A DNA stretch of 64,000 nt from an uncultured Lachnospiraceae bacterium (GTDB taxonomy: Bacteria; Bacillota; Clostridia; Lachnospirales; Lachnospiraceae): the NCBI GenBank assembly GCA_910579275.1, contig CAJTTO010000018.1, positions 9,901 through 73,900 of the forward strand, in the 5' to 3' direction. This document shows positions 44,354 through 52,969 of this stretch, piece by piece (the first letter of the stretch is position 1; each line of letters begins with the position of its first letter). Under the pieces are notes generated by a model. That model did no database searches and was not told the origin of the DNA. It saw only the letters and a program-made list of their open reading frames with translations. The translations under genes and the position numbers were made by a program.

Positions 44354-45301
44354 CTAAATCCGCTCAAAAACTCTAAGCTTTGCACTTTTTGACCTTGAAT
44401 TTACCTCCATTTCTTCTTCTGATGGCAGGATTGGTTTCCGCGGTACTGTTTTTCCATACGGAATCTTCCCGCATATGCAGACCGGAAATTCCGGCGGACA
44501 TGTACATGGATTTTCCATCTCCCTGAAAAAATTTTTCACAATCCTGTCCTCGAGTGAGTGAAACGTAATAATACACAGTCTTCCCTGCGGATTCAGCATA
44601 TTCACAAAATCCTCCAGAGAATTTTTGAGCACGTCCAGTTCACGGTTGCACTCAATTCGTATCGCCTGAAACGTCCGCTTGGACGGATGTCCGCCCACTG
44701 CCCGCATTTTTGCAGGTATTGCCGCCTTGATAATTTCATTTAATTCAAAAGTTGTCTCTATTGGCTTATCTGCCCGTGCCTGCACAATGTGCTTCGCAAT
44801 ATTTTTGGCAAATTGATCCTCCCCATAGTCCCTTATGACCCTGTACAGCGACTGTTCGTCATACGTATTAACAATGTCCCGCGCAGTCAGCTCCTGCCGC
44901 TGGTCCATACGCATATCAAGCGGGGTATCATATTTGTAGGTAAATCCCCGCTCCACTGTGTCAAGCTGGTATGATGACACCCCCAAATCCAGCACAATAC
45001 CGTCAACATGACGCACACCTTTCTCTTTGAGTGCTTCCCGCGCATTGCAGTAATTGTTTCTGATAACTGTAACTCTGTCTCCAAATTCTTCCAATCGCTT
45101 TCCCGCTGCCTCTATGGCTGCCGCATCCTGGTCAATTCCATAAAAGCGTCCTTTGTCACCAAGCTGCCTGCACACCTCGTAAGCATGGCCGCCTCCCCCA
45201 AGGGTTCCGTCCAGATAAACGCCGTCCGGCTTGATGTGCAGTGCCTCAATTGTCTCATTAAGTAATACTGATGCGTGATTAAACTCCGTTTTTTCTGACA
45301 T
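44354..45301 (-). CDS. rsmH: 16S rRNA m4C1402 methyltransferase RsmH
   Basis: SAM-dependent N4-methylation of C1402 in 16S rRNA; the gene (formerly mraW) heads dcw clusters widely. The 315-residue protein has FNHASVLLNETIEAL, the SAM loop DGTLGGGGHAYEV, DGIVLDLGVSSYQLD, RGFTYKYDTPLDMRMD and ITFHSLEDRIVKNFF. The start at 45301 follows AGAAAGGAGACCATGT and yields the family N-terminus; the longer frame runs into mraZ. It is about 65 bp downstream of mraZ in the same transcript. Confidence 0.97.
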   Translation of the reverse strand: MSEKTEFNHASVLLNETIEALHIKPDGVYLDGTLGGGGHAYEVCRQLGDKGRFYGIDQDAAAIEAAGKRLEEFGDRVTVIRNNYCNAREALKEKGVRHVDGIVLDLGVSSYQLDTVERGFTYKYDTPLDMRMDQRQELTARDIVNTYDEQSLYRVIRDYGEDQFAKNIAKHIVQARADKPIETTFELNEIIKAAIPAKMRAVGGHPSKRTFQAIRIECNRELDVLKNSLEDFVNMLNPQGRLCIITFHSLEDRIVKNFFREMENPCTCPPEFPVCICGKIPYGKTVPRKPILPSEEEMEVNSRSKSAKLRVFERI

Positions 45302-45367
45302 ACATGGTCTCCTTTCTGGAGTATTCCGTCTGACACATATGACCATAGTCCGGCAAACCGACACCCG

Positions 45368-45799
45368 TTATATCATGAGTCCCAGCCCTGACATATGCTC
45401 TGCGATATCATCCATATCGTCGTACTCCGAAGCTTCCTCCCATCTTTCTTTGCCCCAGATTTCGATTCGTCCCCCTACTCCTATAAGGACAACCTCCTTA
45501 TCCAAGGCAGCAAACTCCCTTAACACGGACGGTATCAGTATTCTTCCCTGCTTGTCCACTTCCATGTTCGCAGCACCTGCGAGAAAGAAACGGACAAATT
45601 TACGAGATTCCTTGTTCATAAGCGGCAAAGCTTTTAGCTTTTCTTCAAAAGCGGACCATTCAGTGTTATCGTACACAAACAGGCAGCCATCAAGCCCCTT
45701 CGTCACCACGAAATCATCTCCCAAAACTTCGCGGAACTTTGAGGGAATAATCAGCCTGCCCTTCGCGTCTATCGTATGATTGTATTCACCCATGAACAT
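45368..45799 (-). CDS. mraZ: Transcriptional regulator MraZ
   Basis: Autoregulator of the division cluster, built from two AbrB-like swapped-hairpin repeats. At 143 residues it has the usual length; FMGEYNHTIDAKGRLIIPSKFREVL and the second repeat NMEVDKQGRILIPSVLREFA show the paired D-x-x-G-R motifs that contact DNA. The start at 45799 follows GTAGGTGATTGC. The longer open frame reaching 46057 only reads back through the promoter and the polC terminator. Four GTGG boxes lie just upstream. Confidence 0.97.
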   Translation of the reverse strand: MFMGEYNHTIDAKGRLIIPSKFREVLGDDFVVTKGLDGCLFVYDNTEWSAFEEKLKALPLMNKESRKFVRFFLAGAANMEVDKQGRILIPSVLREFAALDKEVVLIGVGGRIEIWGKERWEEASEYDDMDDIAEHMSGLGLMI

Positions 45800-45810
45800 G
45801 CAATCACCTA

Positions 45811-45844
45811 CCACTCCGAACCACTTAGTTCCACTTTCTACCAC
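45811..45844 (-). promoter_or_regulatory. MraZ operator: four GTGG boxes at 10-bp spacing
   Basis: On the minus strand GTGG occurs at 45841-45844, 45831-45834, 45821-45824 and 45811-45814, in exact 10-bp steps, between the -10 element and the mraZ start codon. MraZ in E. coli and Mycoplasma binds short GTGG/TGGG direct repeats with this period. Confidence 0.88.
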
Positions 45845-45854
45845 TTTGATACCT

Positions 45855-45883
45855 ATTTTACATGAAAACCATAAAAAGCACAA
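45855..45883 (-). promoter_or_regulatory. Promoter of the mraZ-led dcw operon
   Basis: Minus strand -35 TTGTGC (45878-45883), 17-bp spacer, -10 TAAAAT (45855-45860). Predicted start near 45848, so the GTGG boxes occupy about +4 to +38. Confidence 0.75.
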
Positions 45884-45996
45884 GCATTTATTTCGCCGCA
45901 GGACAATTATTTTGTTCCAAAAATGAGAAAAAAGCATTTGTGCCATCCAATATCTAGTGTCTGTGCGCCGATTGCATCCCACATATTGAAGTGCAG

Positions 45997-46058
45997 CAAA
46001 AAAAGTGGAGACCATTCCCACAAAATTTACCAATAAATTAACGGGAATGGTCTCCACT
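45997..46058 (-). terminator. Terminator of the pyrH-polC operon
   Basis: A perfect 16-bp stem, AGTGGAGACCATTCCC (46004-46019) with 46043-46058, encloses a 23-nt loop and is followed on the minus strand by seven T. It lies just after polC and insulates mraZ. Confidence 0.9.
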
Positions 46059-46090
46059 ATGATTTTGCATATAATTTCTGTCCAAAAACA

Positions 46091-49000
46091 TCAGCCAACA
46101 AGGTCAAACAGGCTAATCTGGTTCGATTCCGGTATCTCACCCAGAAGTCCCAGATCCGCCATCAGGTCAATCACGGTCTTGGAAACCTTTGTCCTGCTCC
46201 TGAAATCATCCTTTGACAGGAACGGACCGTCCTTTGCCGCCTCCATAATCGCATCCGCCGCTTTCTCGCCAAGGCCCTCGATACTGCTCAGCGAAGGCAT
46301 GACTTTATTGTTTACAATCTGGAAGTTTCTCGAATGTGCCCGAAAAATATCAATCGGCTCAAATTCAAATCCCCTCGCGTACATCTCCTGCACAATGCGC
46401 ATATCCTTTACCGCATCCTGTTCTTTGTTCGACAGACTATCGCTGCGTTTTTTGTACTCAGCCATGACGCGTTCCAGATGCTCGCGTCCAAGGCACATGG
46501 TTTCATAGGAAAACGCCGATGCACGGATGCTGAAAAATGCACAGTAGTACGCCAGCGGGTAGTTTATCTTACAGTACGCGATGCGCCATCCCATCATGAC
46601 ATAAGCCGCCGCGTGCGCTTTGGGGAACATGTACTGTATCTTTTCGCACGACCACACATACCAGTCCGGCACATTATGATCCAGCATATCCTTTTTCCAC
46701 TCTTCCCAGTTCCCGCATTTTCCCTTTGCCACGGTTCCCTTCCGGACTGCCTCCATAATCTTGAACGATTCCTCCGAATCCAGCCCCATGCCAATGAGAT
46801 ACGTCATAATATCGTCACGCGTACAGATTGCCGTCGAAATGGTCGCCTTTCCTTCCTGAATCAAGGTCTGCGCGTTGCCCAGCCAAACATCGGTACCATG
46901 CGAAAGTCCTGATATCCTGACCAAATCCGAAAAGTACTTTGGCTGGGCATCAATAACCATCTGCATGGCAAAGTCCGTACCAAACTCCGGAATGCCAAGA
47001 CACCCAAGCCTGCATCCCCCGATATCTTCCGGCGTAATTCCCAACGCAGACGTATTCTGGAAAAGTGACATGACCGCTTTATCGTCAAGCGGTATTTCTG
47101 TCGGGTCTATCCCTGTCAAGTCCTGAAGCATACGTATCATCGTCGGATCGTCATGCCCGAGAATATCAAGCTTTAACAAGTTATGGTCGATGGAATGATA
47201 GTCAAAATGCGTCGTTATGGTATCGGTTGTCATATCGTTTGCCGGATGCTGTACTGGCGTGAAGGAGTCAATTTCCTCCCCCACTGGCAGCACGACAATG
47301 CCGCCGGGATGCTGTCCGGTTGTCCGCCTGACGCCGACACATCCCTCGACAATCCTGTTAATCTCGCTTGTGCGCTTATGTTTTCCGCGCTCCTCATAAT
47401 AATTCTTTACGTATCCAAATGCTGTCTTATCGGCAAGCGTACCGATTGTTCCGGCGCGGAATGTCTGCCCATAACCGAAAATAACTTCTGTATACTTATG
47501 CGCCTTACTCTGATACTCTCCCGAGAAATTCAAGTCGATATCCGGCTCCTTGTTTCCTTTAAAACCAAGAAATGTCTCAAACGGAATATCGAATCCATCC
47601 TTTATCAGTTTCTCCCCGCAGACAGGGCAGTTCTTGTCCGGCATGTCACACCCTGCCATACCGGCAAACTTCTTCACATCATCTGAGTAGAAATCACTGT
47701 AATGGCGGTTTTTACAATAATAGTGCGGACTTAGCGGGTTGACCTCCGTAATCCCCGCCATGGTCGCCACAAACGAAGAACCGACAGAGCCTCGCGAGCC
47801 TACCAGATAACCGTCCTCCACCGATTTCCACACAAGCTTTTGTGCAATTATGTACATAACGGCAAAGCCATTGCTGATAATGGAATTCAGTTCCCTCTTA
47901 AGTCTTGCCTCAACAATGTCCGGAAGCTCGTCACCGTACATCTCATGCGCCTTCCTATAGCAGATATCCGTAAGCTGCTGGTCACTGTTTTCAATAACCG
48001 GAGGACATTTATCAGGGCGTACCGGCGCAATCCTGTCACACATATCCGCAATCATATTTGTGTTTGTAATGACAATCTCCTCCGCCTTTTCACTGCCAAG
48101 ATAATACGCAAACTCGTCAAGCATTTCCTCTGTCGTATGCAGATACAGCGGCGCCTGGTCATCGGCATCCTTAAATCCCTTTCCTGTCATGATAATTCGT
48201 CTGTACACCTCATCCTCGGGATCCAAAAAGTGGACATCACAGGTCGCGACAACCGGTTTATGAAACTGTTCCCCAAGCTTTACCACTCTTTTGTTCAGGG
48301 CTATCAAATCGTCCTCCGAGCTGATGTCCCTATGCCGCTCCGACGCAATCATGAATTTATTATTGCCAATCGGCTGTATTTCCAGATAATCATAAAAACT
48401 CACAATACGCGCAATCTGTTCCTCCCCCTGCCCGTCAAGCATCGCGCGGAACAGTTCACCCGCTTCACAGGCACTTCCGATAATCAGCCCCTCCCTGTAC
48501 TTTTCGATTAGGCTTTTCGGTATCAACGGCCTCTTGTAAAAATACTTCAAATGTGACAGGGAAATCAGCCTGTACAAATTTATACGTCCTGTCTGGTTCT
48601 TTGCCAGTATAATAATATGGTAGGAATGCAGCTTTCTGACTGCATCCACACTCGCCTTTCCCATTTCGTTCAACGCCGCAAGCGTATACACCTGTTCCTT
48701 TTTGAGCATCTCTATGAAACGGACAAATATTTGCGCCGTGCACTCTGCATCATCAACTGCCCTGTGGTGGTTTTCAAGAGATATTTTTAACGTTTTAGCA
48801 ACTGCATCAAGCGTATATTTTGCCTGTCCGGTCAGCAGCGTTCTGGCAATTGCAACTGTATCCACATATGTAAAATCCGCGGAAATGTTTTGCCGCTTGG
48901 CGTTTTCTTTGATGAATCCGACGTCAAACCCCGCATTGTGTGCGACAAGAACCGCATCACCCACAAACGCTAAAAACTTCGGCAGCACCGTCTCGATTGT

Positions 49001-50632
49001 CTCCGCATCAATCACCATGCTGTCATTGATGCCGGTAAGTTTTTCAATTTCAAACGGAATGGGCACCTCGGGATTGACAAAGGCTGAAAATCTGTCGACA
49101 ATCTGTCCATTTACCACTTTTACGGCTCCGATTTCTATAATGCGGTTGGTAACCGGCGAAAAGCCTGTTGTCTCGATGTCAAACACCACAAAGGTCTCAT
49201 CCAGTGTCTGCCCCCTGCCATCCGTCACAATCTCCTTCAGGTCATCGACCAGATACCCCTCCACACCATAGATGACCTTGAAATCATCATCATGGCTCAA
49301 GGCATGGTTTGCGTCTGGAAATGCCTGCACACATCCGTGGTCTGTGACAGCAATTGCCTTGTGTCCCCATTTTTTCGCACGTTTAATAATGTCCTTTACA
49401 TCGGAAACACCATCCATGTCACTCATTTTCGTATGGCAATGCAGTTCAACACGTTTTCTTGCGCTGTTATCCATGCGGGCTGTCGTGAAGTCCGGAATTT
49501 TCATCACACCTATCACGGAGCCTATTGTCAGTTCCCTGTCAAACGTATCATTGACCGTGACGCCTTTCAGCTTTAAAAACGCCCCGACCTTTAAGTCCGC
49601 CGTAAGCTCGGAAAGCTGCTCATTGTGCACAAACATTTTCACCTTAATTGTATCGGTGAAATCCGTTATCTCAAAGCTTACAATCGTTCGTTCATTTCTG
49701 ATTTCGCGCGTTTCAAGGGCACGCACTTTTCCACGGATGGTAACTTCGCCCATCTCGCCCCAGATTTCCTCTATATTGATACTCTCATCCTCAAAGTCAC
49801 GCCCAAAAATAACATTTGGATTATCGGAACGCTTAAGCGCCCTTCTTTGTATCCCTCTGTCCCGAAAGCCTCGCTCCCCTGCTCTTTCTGGTCTGTTATA
49901 TGATTTCTTCTCTGTCCCCGAAGGAGCCGCTGCGTCATTTTTCCTTTCTGGTACCTGTGGTTTCGTCTCCCCTGCGTTTTTAGTTTCTCCTGTCATCGCT
50001 TCAGATGCTGGCCGCATACTATTTTCCTGTCCGTATTCTTCACCCGATTTTCCTTCCAGACGGCTGCTGATTCCTGCAACAATTTTTTTGATGCGCAGTT
50101 CATCATCTTCTTTATATTTTCCAGTCTTTGCCTCTTTATAGGAAGTTTGAAATTTTACCCGAAATCCACACCGCTCGTTCAAAACCTTGTCCAAAATCCC
50201 GACAAGCTCCTCCTCCTTCGACTTTGCAATCACGCTGTCCTCAAGGATTAACTCCATCACATGTTCTTCCGGAAAACAGATATCTGCCTGTCTGAACAGG
50301 GTATAGAGCATATGCTCACATTCCTTCAGCTCCATCAGCATACTTTCCCTGTACACACCCATCAGCTTCTCCGGCGTATATTGTTCGGACAAAATAAACT
50401 TTTCATATATTTTTATGATAAGATACTCCCGCGGAAAAAACTGTCTTTTTATTTCTTTTTCCACAGTATAAATAATTTCTTTTTCGATTAAACGTTCACT
50501 TCGAATATAAATGCGCAGCAAATCCTTCCGCTTTGTCGCCGTAATTTTTTCCACAATTACCTGCTCAAAAAAATCCTTATGCACCCCTTCGAGCTTAAGA
50601 TTTGGAAACGCCTCAAAAAATCTCTTTTCCAT
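46091..50632 (-). CDS. polC: DNA polymerase III alpha subunit, PolC type
   Basis: Main replicative polymerase of low-GC Gram-positives, with built-in proofreading. The 1513-residue protein has an N-terminal domain, an OB fold (VTIRGKVRALETREIRNERTIVSFEITD), a PHP domain (ELHCHTKMSDMDGVSD) interrupted by the 3'-5' exonuclease (VFDIETTGFSP ... AHNAGFDVGF ... HRAVDDAECT), the polymerase palm (GSRGSVGSSFVA, EPDIDLNFSGEYQ), a Cys-rich zinc motif (CDMPDKNCPVCGEK) and C-terminal helix-hairpin-helix. No frameshift or intein is seen. It starts 6 bp after the ispG stop; before the start is GGAAGTAGGGTCGG. Confidence 0.98.
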   Translation of the reverse strand: MEKRFFEAFPNLKLEGVHKDFFEQVIVEKITATKRKDLLRIYIRSERLIEKEIIYTVEKEIKRQFFPREYLIIKIYEKFILSEQYTPEKLMGVYRESMLMELKECEHMLYTLFRQADICFPEEHVMELILEDSVIAKSKEEELVGILDKVLNERCGFRVKFQTSYKEAKTGKYKEDDELRIKKIVAGISSRLEGKSGEEYGQENSMRPASEAMTGETKNAGETKPQVPERKNDAAAPSGTEKKSYNRPERAGERGFRDRGIQRRALKRSDNPNVIFGRDFEDESINIEEIWGEMGEVTIRGKVRALETREIRNERTIVSFEITDFTDTIKVKMFVHNEQLSELTADLKVGAFLKLKGVTVNDTFDRELTIGSVIGVMKIPDFTTARMDNSARKRVELHCHTKMSDMDGVSDVKDIIKRAKKWGHKAIAVTDHGCVQAFPDANHALSHDDDFKVIYGVEGYLVDDLKEIVTDGRGQTLDETFVVFDIETTGFSPVTNRIIEIGAVKVVNGQIVDRFSAFVNPEVPIPFEIEKLTGINDSMVIDAETIETVLPKFLAFVGDAVLVAHNAGFDVGFIKENAKRQNISADFTYVDTVAIARTLLTGQAKYTLDAVAKTLKISLENHHRAVDDAECTAQIFVRFIEMLKKEQVYTLAALNEMGKASVDAVRKLHSYHIIILAKNQTGRINLYRLISLSHLKYFYKRPLIPKSLIEKYREGLIIGSACEAGELFRAMLDGQGEEQIARIVSFYDYLEIQPIGNNKFMIASERHRDISSEDDLIALNKRVVKLGEQFHKPVVATCDVHFLDPEDEVYRRIIMTGKGFKDADDQAPLYLHTTEEMLDEFAYYLGSEKAEEIVITNTNMIADMCDRIAPVRPDKCPPVIENSDQQLTDICYRKAHEMYGDELPDIVEARLKRELNSIISNGFAVMYIIAQKLVWKSVEDGYLVGSRGSVGSSFVATMAGITEVNPLSPHYYCKNRHYSDFYSDDVKKFAGMAGCDMPDKNCPVCGEKLIKDGFDIPFETFLGFKGNKEPDIDLNFSGEYQSKAHKYTEVIFGYGQTFRAGTIGTLADKTAFGYVKNYYEERGKHKRTSEINRIVEGCVGVRRTTGQHPGGIVVLPVGEEIDSFTPVQHPANDMTTDTITTHFDYHSIDHNLLKLDILGHDDPTMIRMLQDLTGIDPTEIPLDDKAVMSLFQNTSALGITPEDIGGCRLGCLGIPEFGTDFAMQMVIDAQPKYFSDLVRISGLSHGTDVWLGNAQTLIQEGKATISTAICTRDDIMTYLIGMGLDSEESFKIMEAVRKGTVAKGKCGNWEEWKKDMLDHNVPDWYVWSCEKIQYMFPKAHAAAYVMMGWRIAYCKINYPLAYYCAFFSIRASAFSYETMCLGREHLERVMAEYKKRSDSLSNKEQDAVKDMRIVQEMYARGFEFEPIDIFRAHSRNFQIVNNKVMPSLSSIEGLGEKAADAIMEAAKDGPFLSKDDFRSRTKVSKTVIDLMADLGLLGEIPESNQISLFDLVG

Positions 50633-50638
50633 CCGACC

Positions 50639-51691
50639 CTACTTCCAATTGTCCAACTCATACTTCAACGTATTTAAAAGTTCCCGCTCCGGAACTTTTT
50701 TTATAATTTCTCCTTTTTTGATCAGAAGCCCTTCGTCAATCCCGCCTGCAATACCGATATCTGCCTCCTTAGCTTCCCCAGGTCCGTTTACAGCGCATCC
50801 CATAACCGCCACCTTAATATTCAGGTCATACCCCTGCACCATGCTTTCCACCTGATTCGCCAGCCCTATTAAGTCTATATTGGTTCTTCCGCAGGTTGGG
50901 CATGAAACAACTTCAATCCCGCCTTTTCTAAGTCCAAGTGTACGCAGTATCAGTTTGGCAGATTTAATTTCCTCTGTCGGGTCTCCCGTAAGCGACACCC
51001 GGATTGTATCGCCTATCCCCTGATTCAGTATAATCCCAAGCCCGACTGCCGACTTGATATTGCCGCTCGTAACCGTACCCGACTCCGTAATCCCCACATG
51101 AAGCGGATACGGTGTCCTGCCGGCAAGCAGTTCATGTGCTTTCACGCACATCATGACATCGGAAGACTTGATGCTGATAACCATGTTGTCATATCCCAAA
51201 TCCTCTATGATATGCACCTTGTCAAGGGCACTCTCCACAATTCCCTCGGCAGTGACACCATGGTACCGCTCTACCAGCTCTTTTTCAAGCGAACCACTGT
51301 TCACGCCCACTCGTATCGGTATCTCTCTCTCCTTTGCCACTTTTACAACCTCGGCGACTTTCTCCCTGCTTCCGATATTTCCAGGATTAATGCGTATCTT
51401 ATCCGCACCGTTTTCCATTGCCGCAATCGCCATCTTATAATCAAAATGAATGTCCGCAACCAGCGGAATGGTTATCGCCTTTTTGATAACGGCAATCGCC
51501 CGGGCAGCATCCATGTCCGGCACTGTGCACCGGACAATTTCACACCCCGCCTCCTCAAGACGCTTTATCTGCGCAATCGTAGCCGCTGCATCCTGTGTCT
51601 TTGTATTTGTCATAGACTGTATTAAAATAGGGTTTCCCCCACCAATCACCACATCGCCAATACGAACTACCTTTGTCTTATCCCTGTACAT
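50639..51691 (-). CDS. ispG: 4-hydroxy-3-methylbut-2-enyl diphosphate synthase
   Basis: Iron-sulfur enzyme of the MEP isoprenoid pathway (MEcPP to HMBPP). The 350-residue protein has an N-terminal TIM barrel (VGGNPILIQSMTNT-like region, CEIVRCTVPDMDAARAI, PLVADIHFDYKMA, KIRINPGNIG) and a C-terminal part with cluster ligands in SCPTCGRTNIDL, MGCAVNGPGEA and a conserved Glu. The ATG at 51691 follows AACGGAGGTAAGT. It shares the operon with dxr and uppS, linking isoprenoid supply with undecaprenyl carrier synthesis. Confidence 0.97.
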   Translation of the reverse strand: MYRDKTKVVRIGDVVIGGGNPILIQSMTNTKTQDAAATIAQIKRLEEAGCEIVRCTVPDMDAARAIAVIKKAITIPLVADIHFDYKMAIAAMENGADKIRINPGNIGSREKVAEVVKVAKEREIPIRVGVNSGSLEKELVERYHGVTAEGIVESALDKVHIIEDLGYDNMVISIKSSDVMMCVKAHELLAGRTPYPLHVGITESGTVTSGNIKSAVGLGIILNQGIGDTIRVSLTGDPTEEIKSAKLILRTLGLRKGGIEVVSCPTCGRTNIDLIGLANQVESMVQGYDLNIKVAVMGCAVNGPGEAKEADIGIAGGIDEGLLIKKGEIIKKVPERELLNTLKYELDNWK

Positions 51692-51732
51692 ACTTACCTC
51701 CGTTTCAGCCAATCATCACGCACTTAGGAGCT

Positions 51733-51780
51733 GTTCAGAAATTACTCATGACAATTGCTTGTCGCAAGTAATTCCTGAAC
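51733..51780 (-). repeat. GTTCAG-type intergenic hairpin, copy 2
   Basis: Minus-strand arms GTTCAGGAATTACT and AGTAATTTCTGAAC pair fully with one G-U; the loop holds a further small dyad (TTGCGACAAGCAA). It fills the gap between rseP and ispG and shares its outer six bases and the G-U step with copy 1. Confidence 0.6.
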
Positions 51781-51786
51781 GGTTCC

Positions 51787-52860
51787 TTATGCAAAAATCC
51801 TTGCGATATCATTGTACAATACAAACACCATCAGTATCATCAGTGCCACAAATCCCACAAAATGAACCAGACCTTCCTTGTCAGGTGACACAGGTTTTCC
51901 GCGCACAACCTCGATAAACAAAAACAAAAGCCTTCCGCCGTCAAGTGCCGGCAGGGGAAGCAGATTCATCACGCCAAGATTCACACTGAGCAGCACGGCA
52001 AAGTTAATCATCGTCAAGACAACTGTCGGTATACCGTATGGTTTTGCCACCTCCAATGTCTCGTCAATTGTAACCGCAATTCCAACCGGCCCTGACAGAT
52101 CGTTTGCCGAAAGCTTTCCCTGTACCAGCATAAGCAAGCTTTTTATTGTTGTCTTAAGCCAGTAACGCACTTCATATACACTGTACTTTATCAGATCCAG
52201 TCCCTTGCACTTTATGGTTTCTCCGATTGTAAAGCCCAAATAAAAACGGTTATCCTGTTCACTGAACATCGGCGTAACTACTGTCACATGTTTCTCACCA
52301 TCGCGCCGGTACTCAATCTCAATCGGTTCACCTTTGCTAAATGCCGATGCGAACGTAACCTCCCCCTGTAAGTAAATTCGTTCGCCGTCCATTTTCGTGA
52401 TGATATCCCCCTCCTGAAGCCCGGCTTCCATCGCCGGATACCCTTCCGTCAATGAATTAATTTTCGGAATAACCTCGCCGGAAAAACCTACCACAATCAG
52501 GGACAGCAAAAACGCAAGTATTAGGTTAAAAAACGGTCCGGCAAAAACCGTTGCAATTCTCGCCCAGACATTTGCATCATTGAACGCCCCCTCCGGCTTT
52601 TGGGATTCTTCTTTTTCCCCGTCAGTGTCCTTTGCATAAATGCCGTCCTCGCCTTCAAACATGCATGCCCCGCCAATCGGCAGAAGTTTCAGCACATACT
52701 TTGTTCCATTCTTCGTAAACTTGATAATATCCGGTCCCATTCCGATAGAAAATTGCAAAACCCTGATGCCGTTTGATTTTGCCAGCAAAAAATGACCTAG
52801 CTCGTGTGCTATCACGACAACGCCAAATATCAGCACAAATGCTATAATTGTAACAACCAT
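51787..52860 (-). CDS. rseP: RIP metalloprotease RseP
   Basis: Site-2 protease that cuts membrane-spanning regulators within the bilayer. The 357-residue protein has zinc motif HELGH in VIAHELGHFLLAKSNGIRV, a first membrane helix around it, a central PDZ domain (YPAMEAGLQEGDIITKMDGERI) and the second active-site motif NLLPLPALDGGRLLF. The C-terminus has two more helices. GGGAGGAAAAATTAAGGA precedes the ATG. Position between dxr and ispG is typical in Firmicutes. Confidence 0.96.
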   Translation of the reverse strand: MVVTIIAFVLIFGVVVIAHELGHFLLAKSNGIRVLQFSIGMGPDIIKFTKNGTKYVLKLLPIGGACMFEGEDGIYAKDTDGEKEESQKPEGAFNDANVWARIATVFAGPFFNLILAFLLSLIVVGFSGEVIPKINSLTEGYPAMEAGLQEGDIITKMDGERIYLQGEVTFASAFSKGEPIEIEYRRDGEKHVTVVTPMFSEQDNRFYLGFTIGETIKCKGLDLIKYSVYEVRYWLKTTIKSLLMLVQGKLSANDLSGPVGIAVTIDETLEVAKPYGIPTVVLTMINFAVLLSVNLGVMNLLPLPALDGGRLLFLFIEVVRGKPVSPDKEGLVHFVGFVALMILMVFVLYNDIARIFA

Positions 52861-52969
52861 TCCTTAATTTTTCCTCCCTTTAGCTGTCATTATGTGTTCC
52901 TGTCCAATCTGACCCCCGCAAACAGGAACCGCCATGCTTTTTATATTTTACATTCCAAGTTTAAGGAAC

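Noticed and set aside
45800..46057. N-terminal extension of mraZ
   Set aside because: It reads through the GTGG operator, the promoter and the polC terminator; the 143-residue start has a good binding site.
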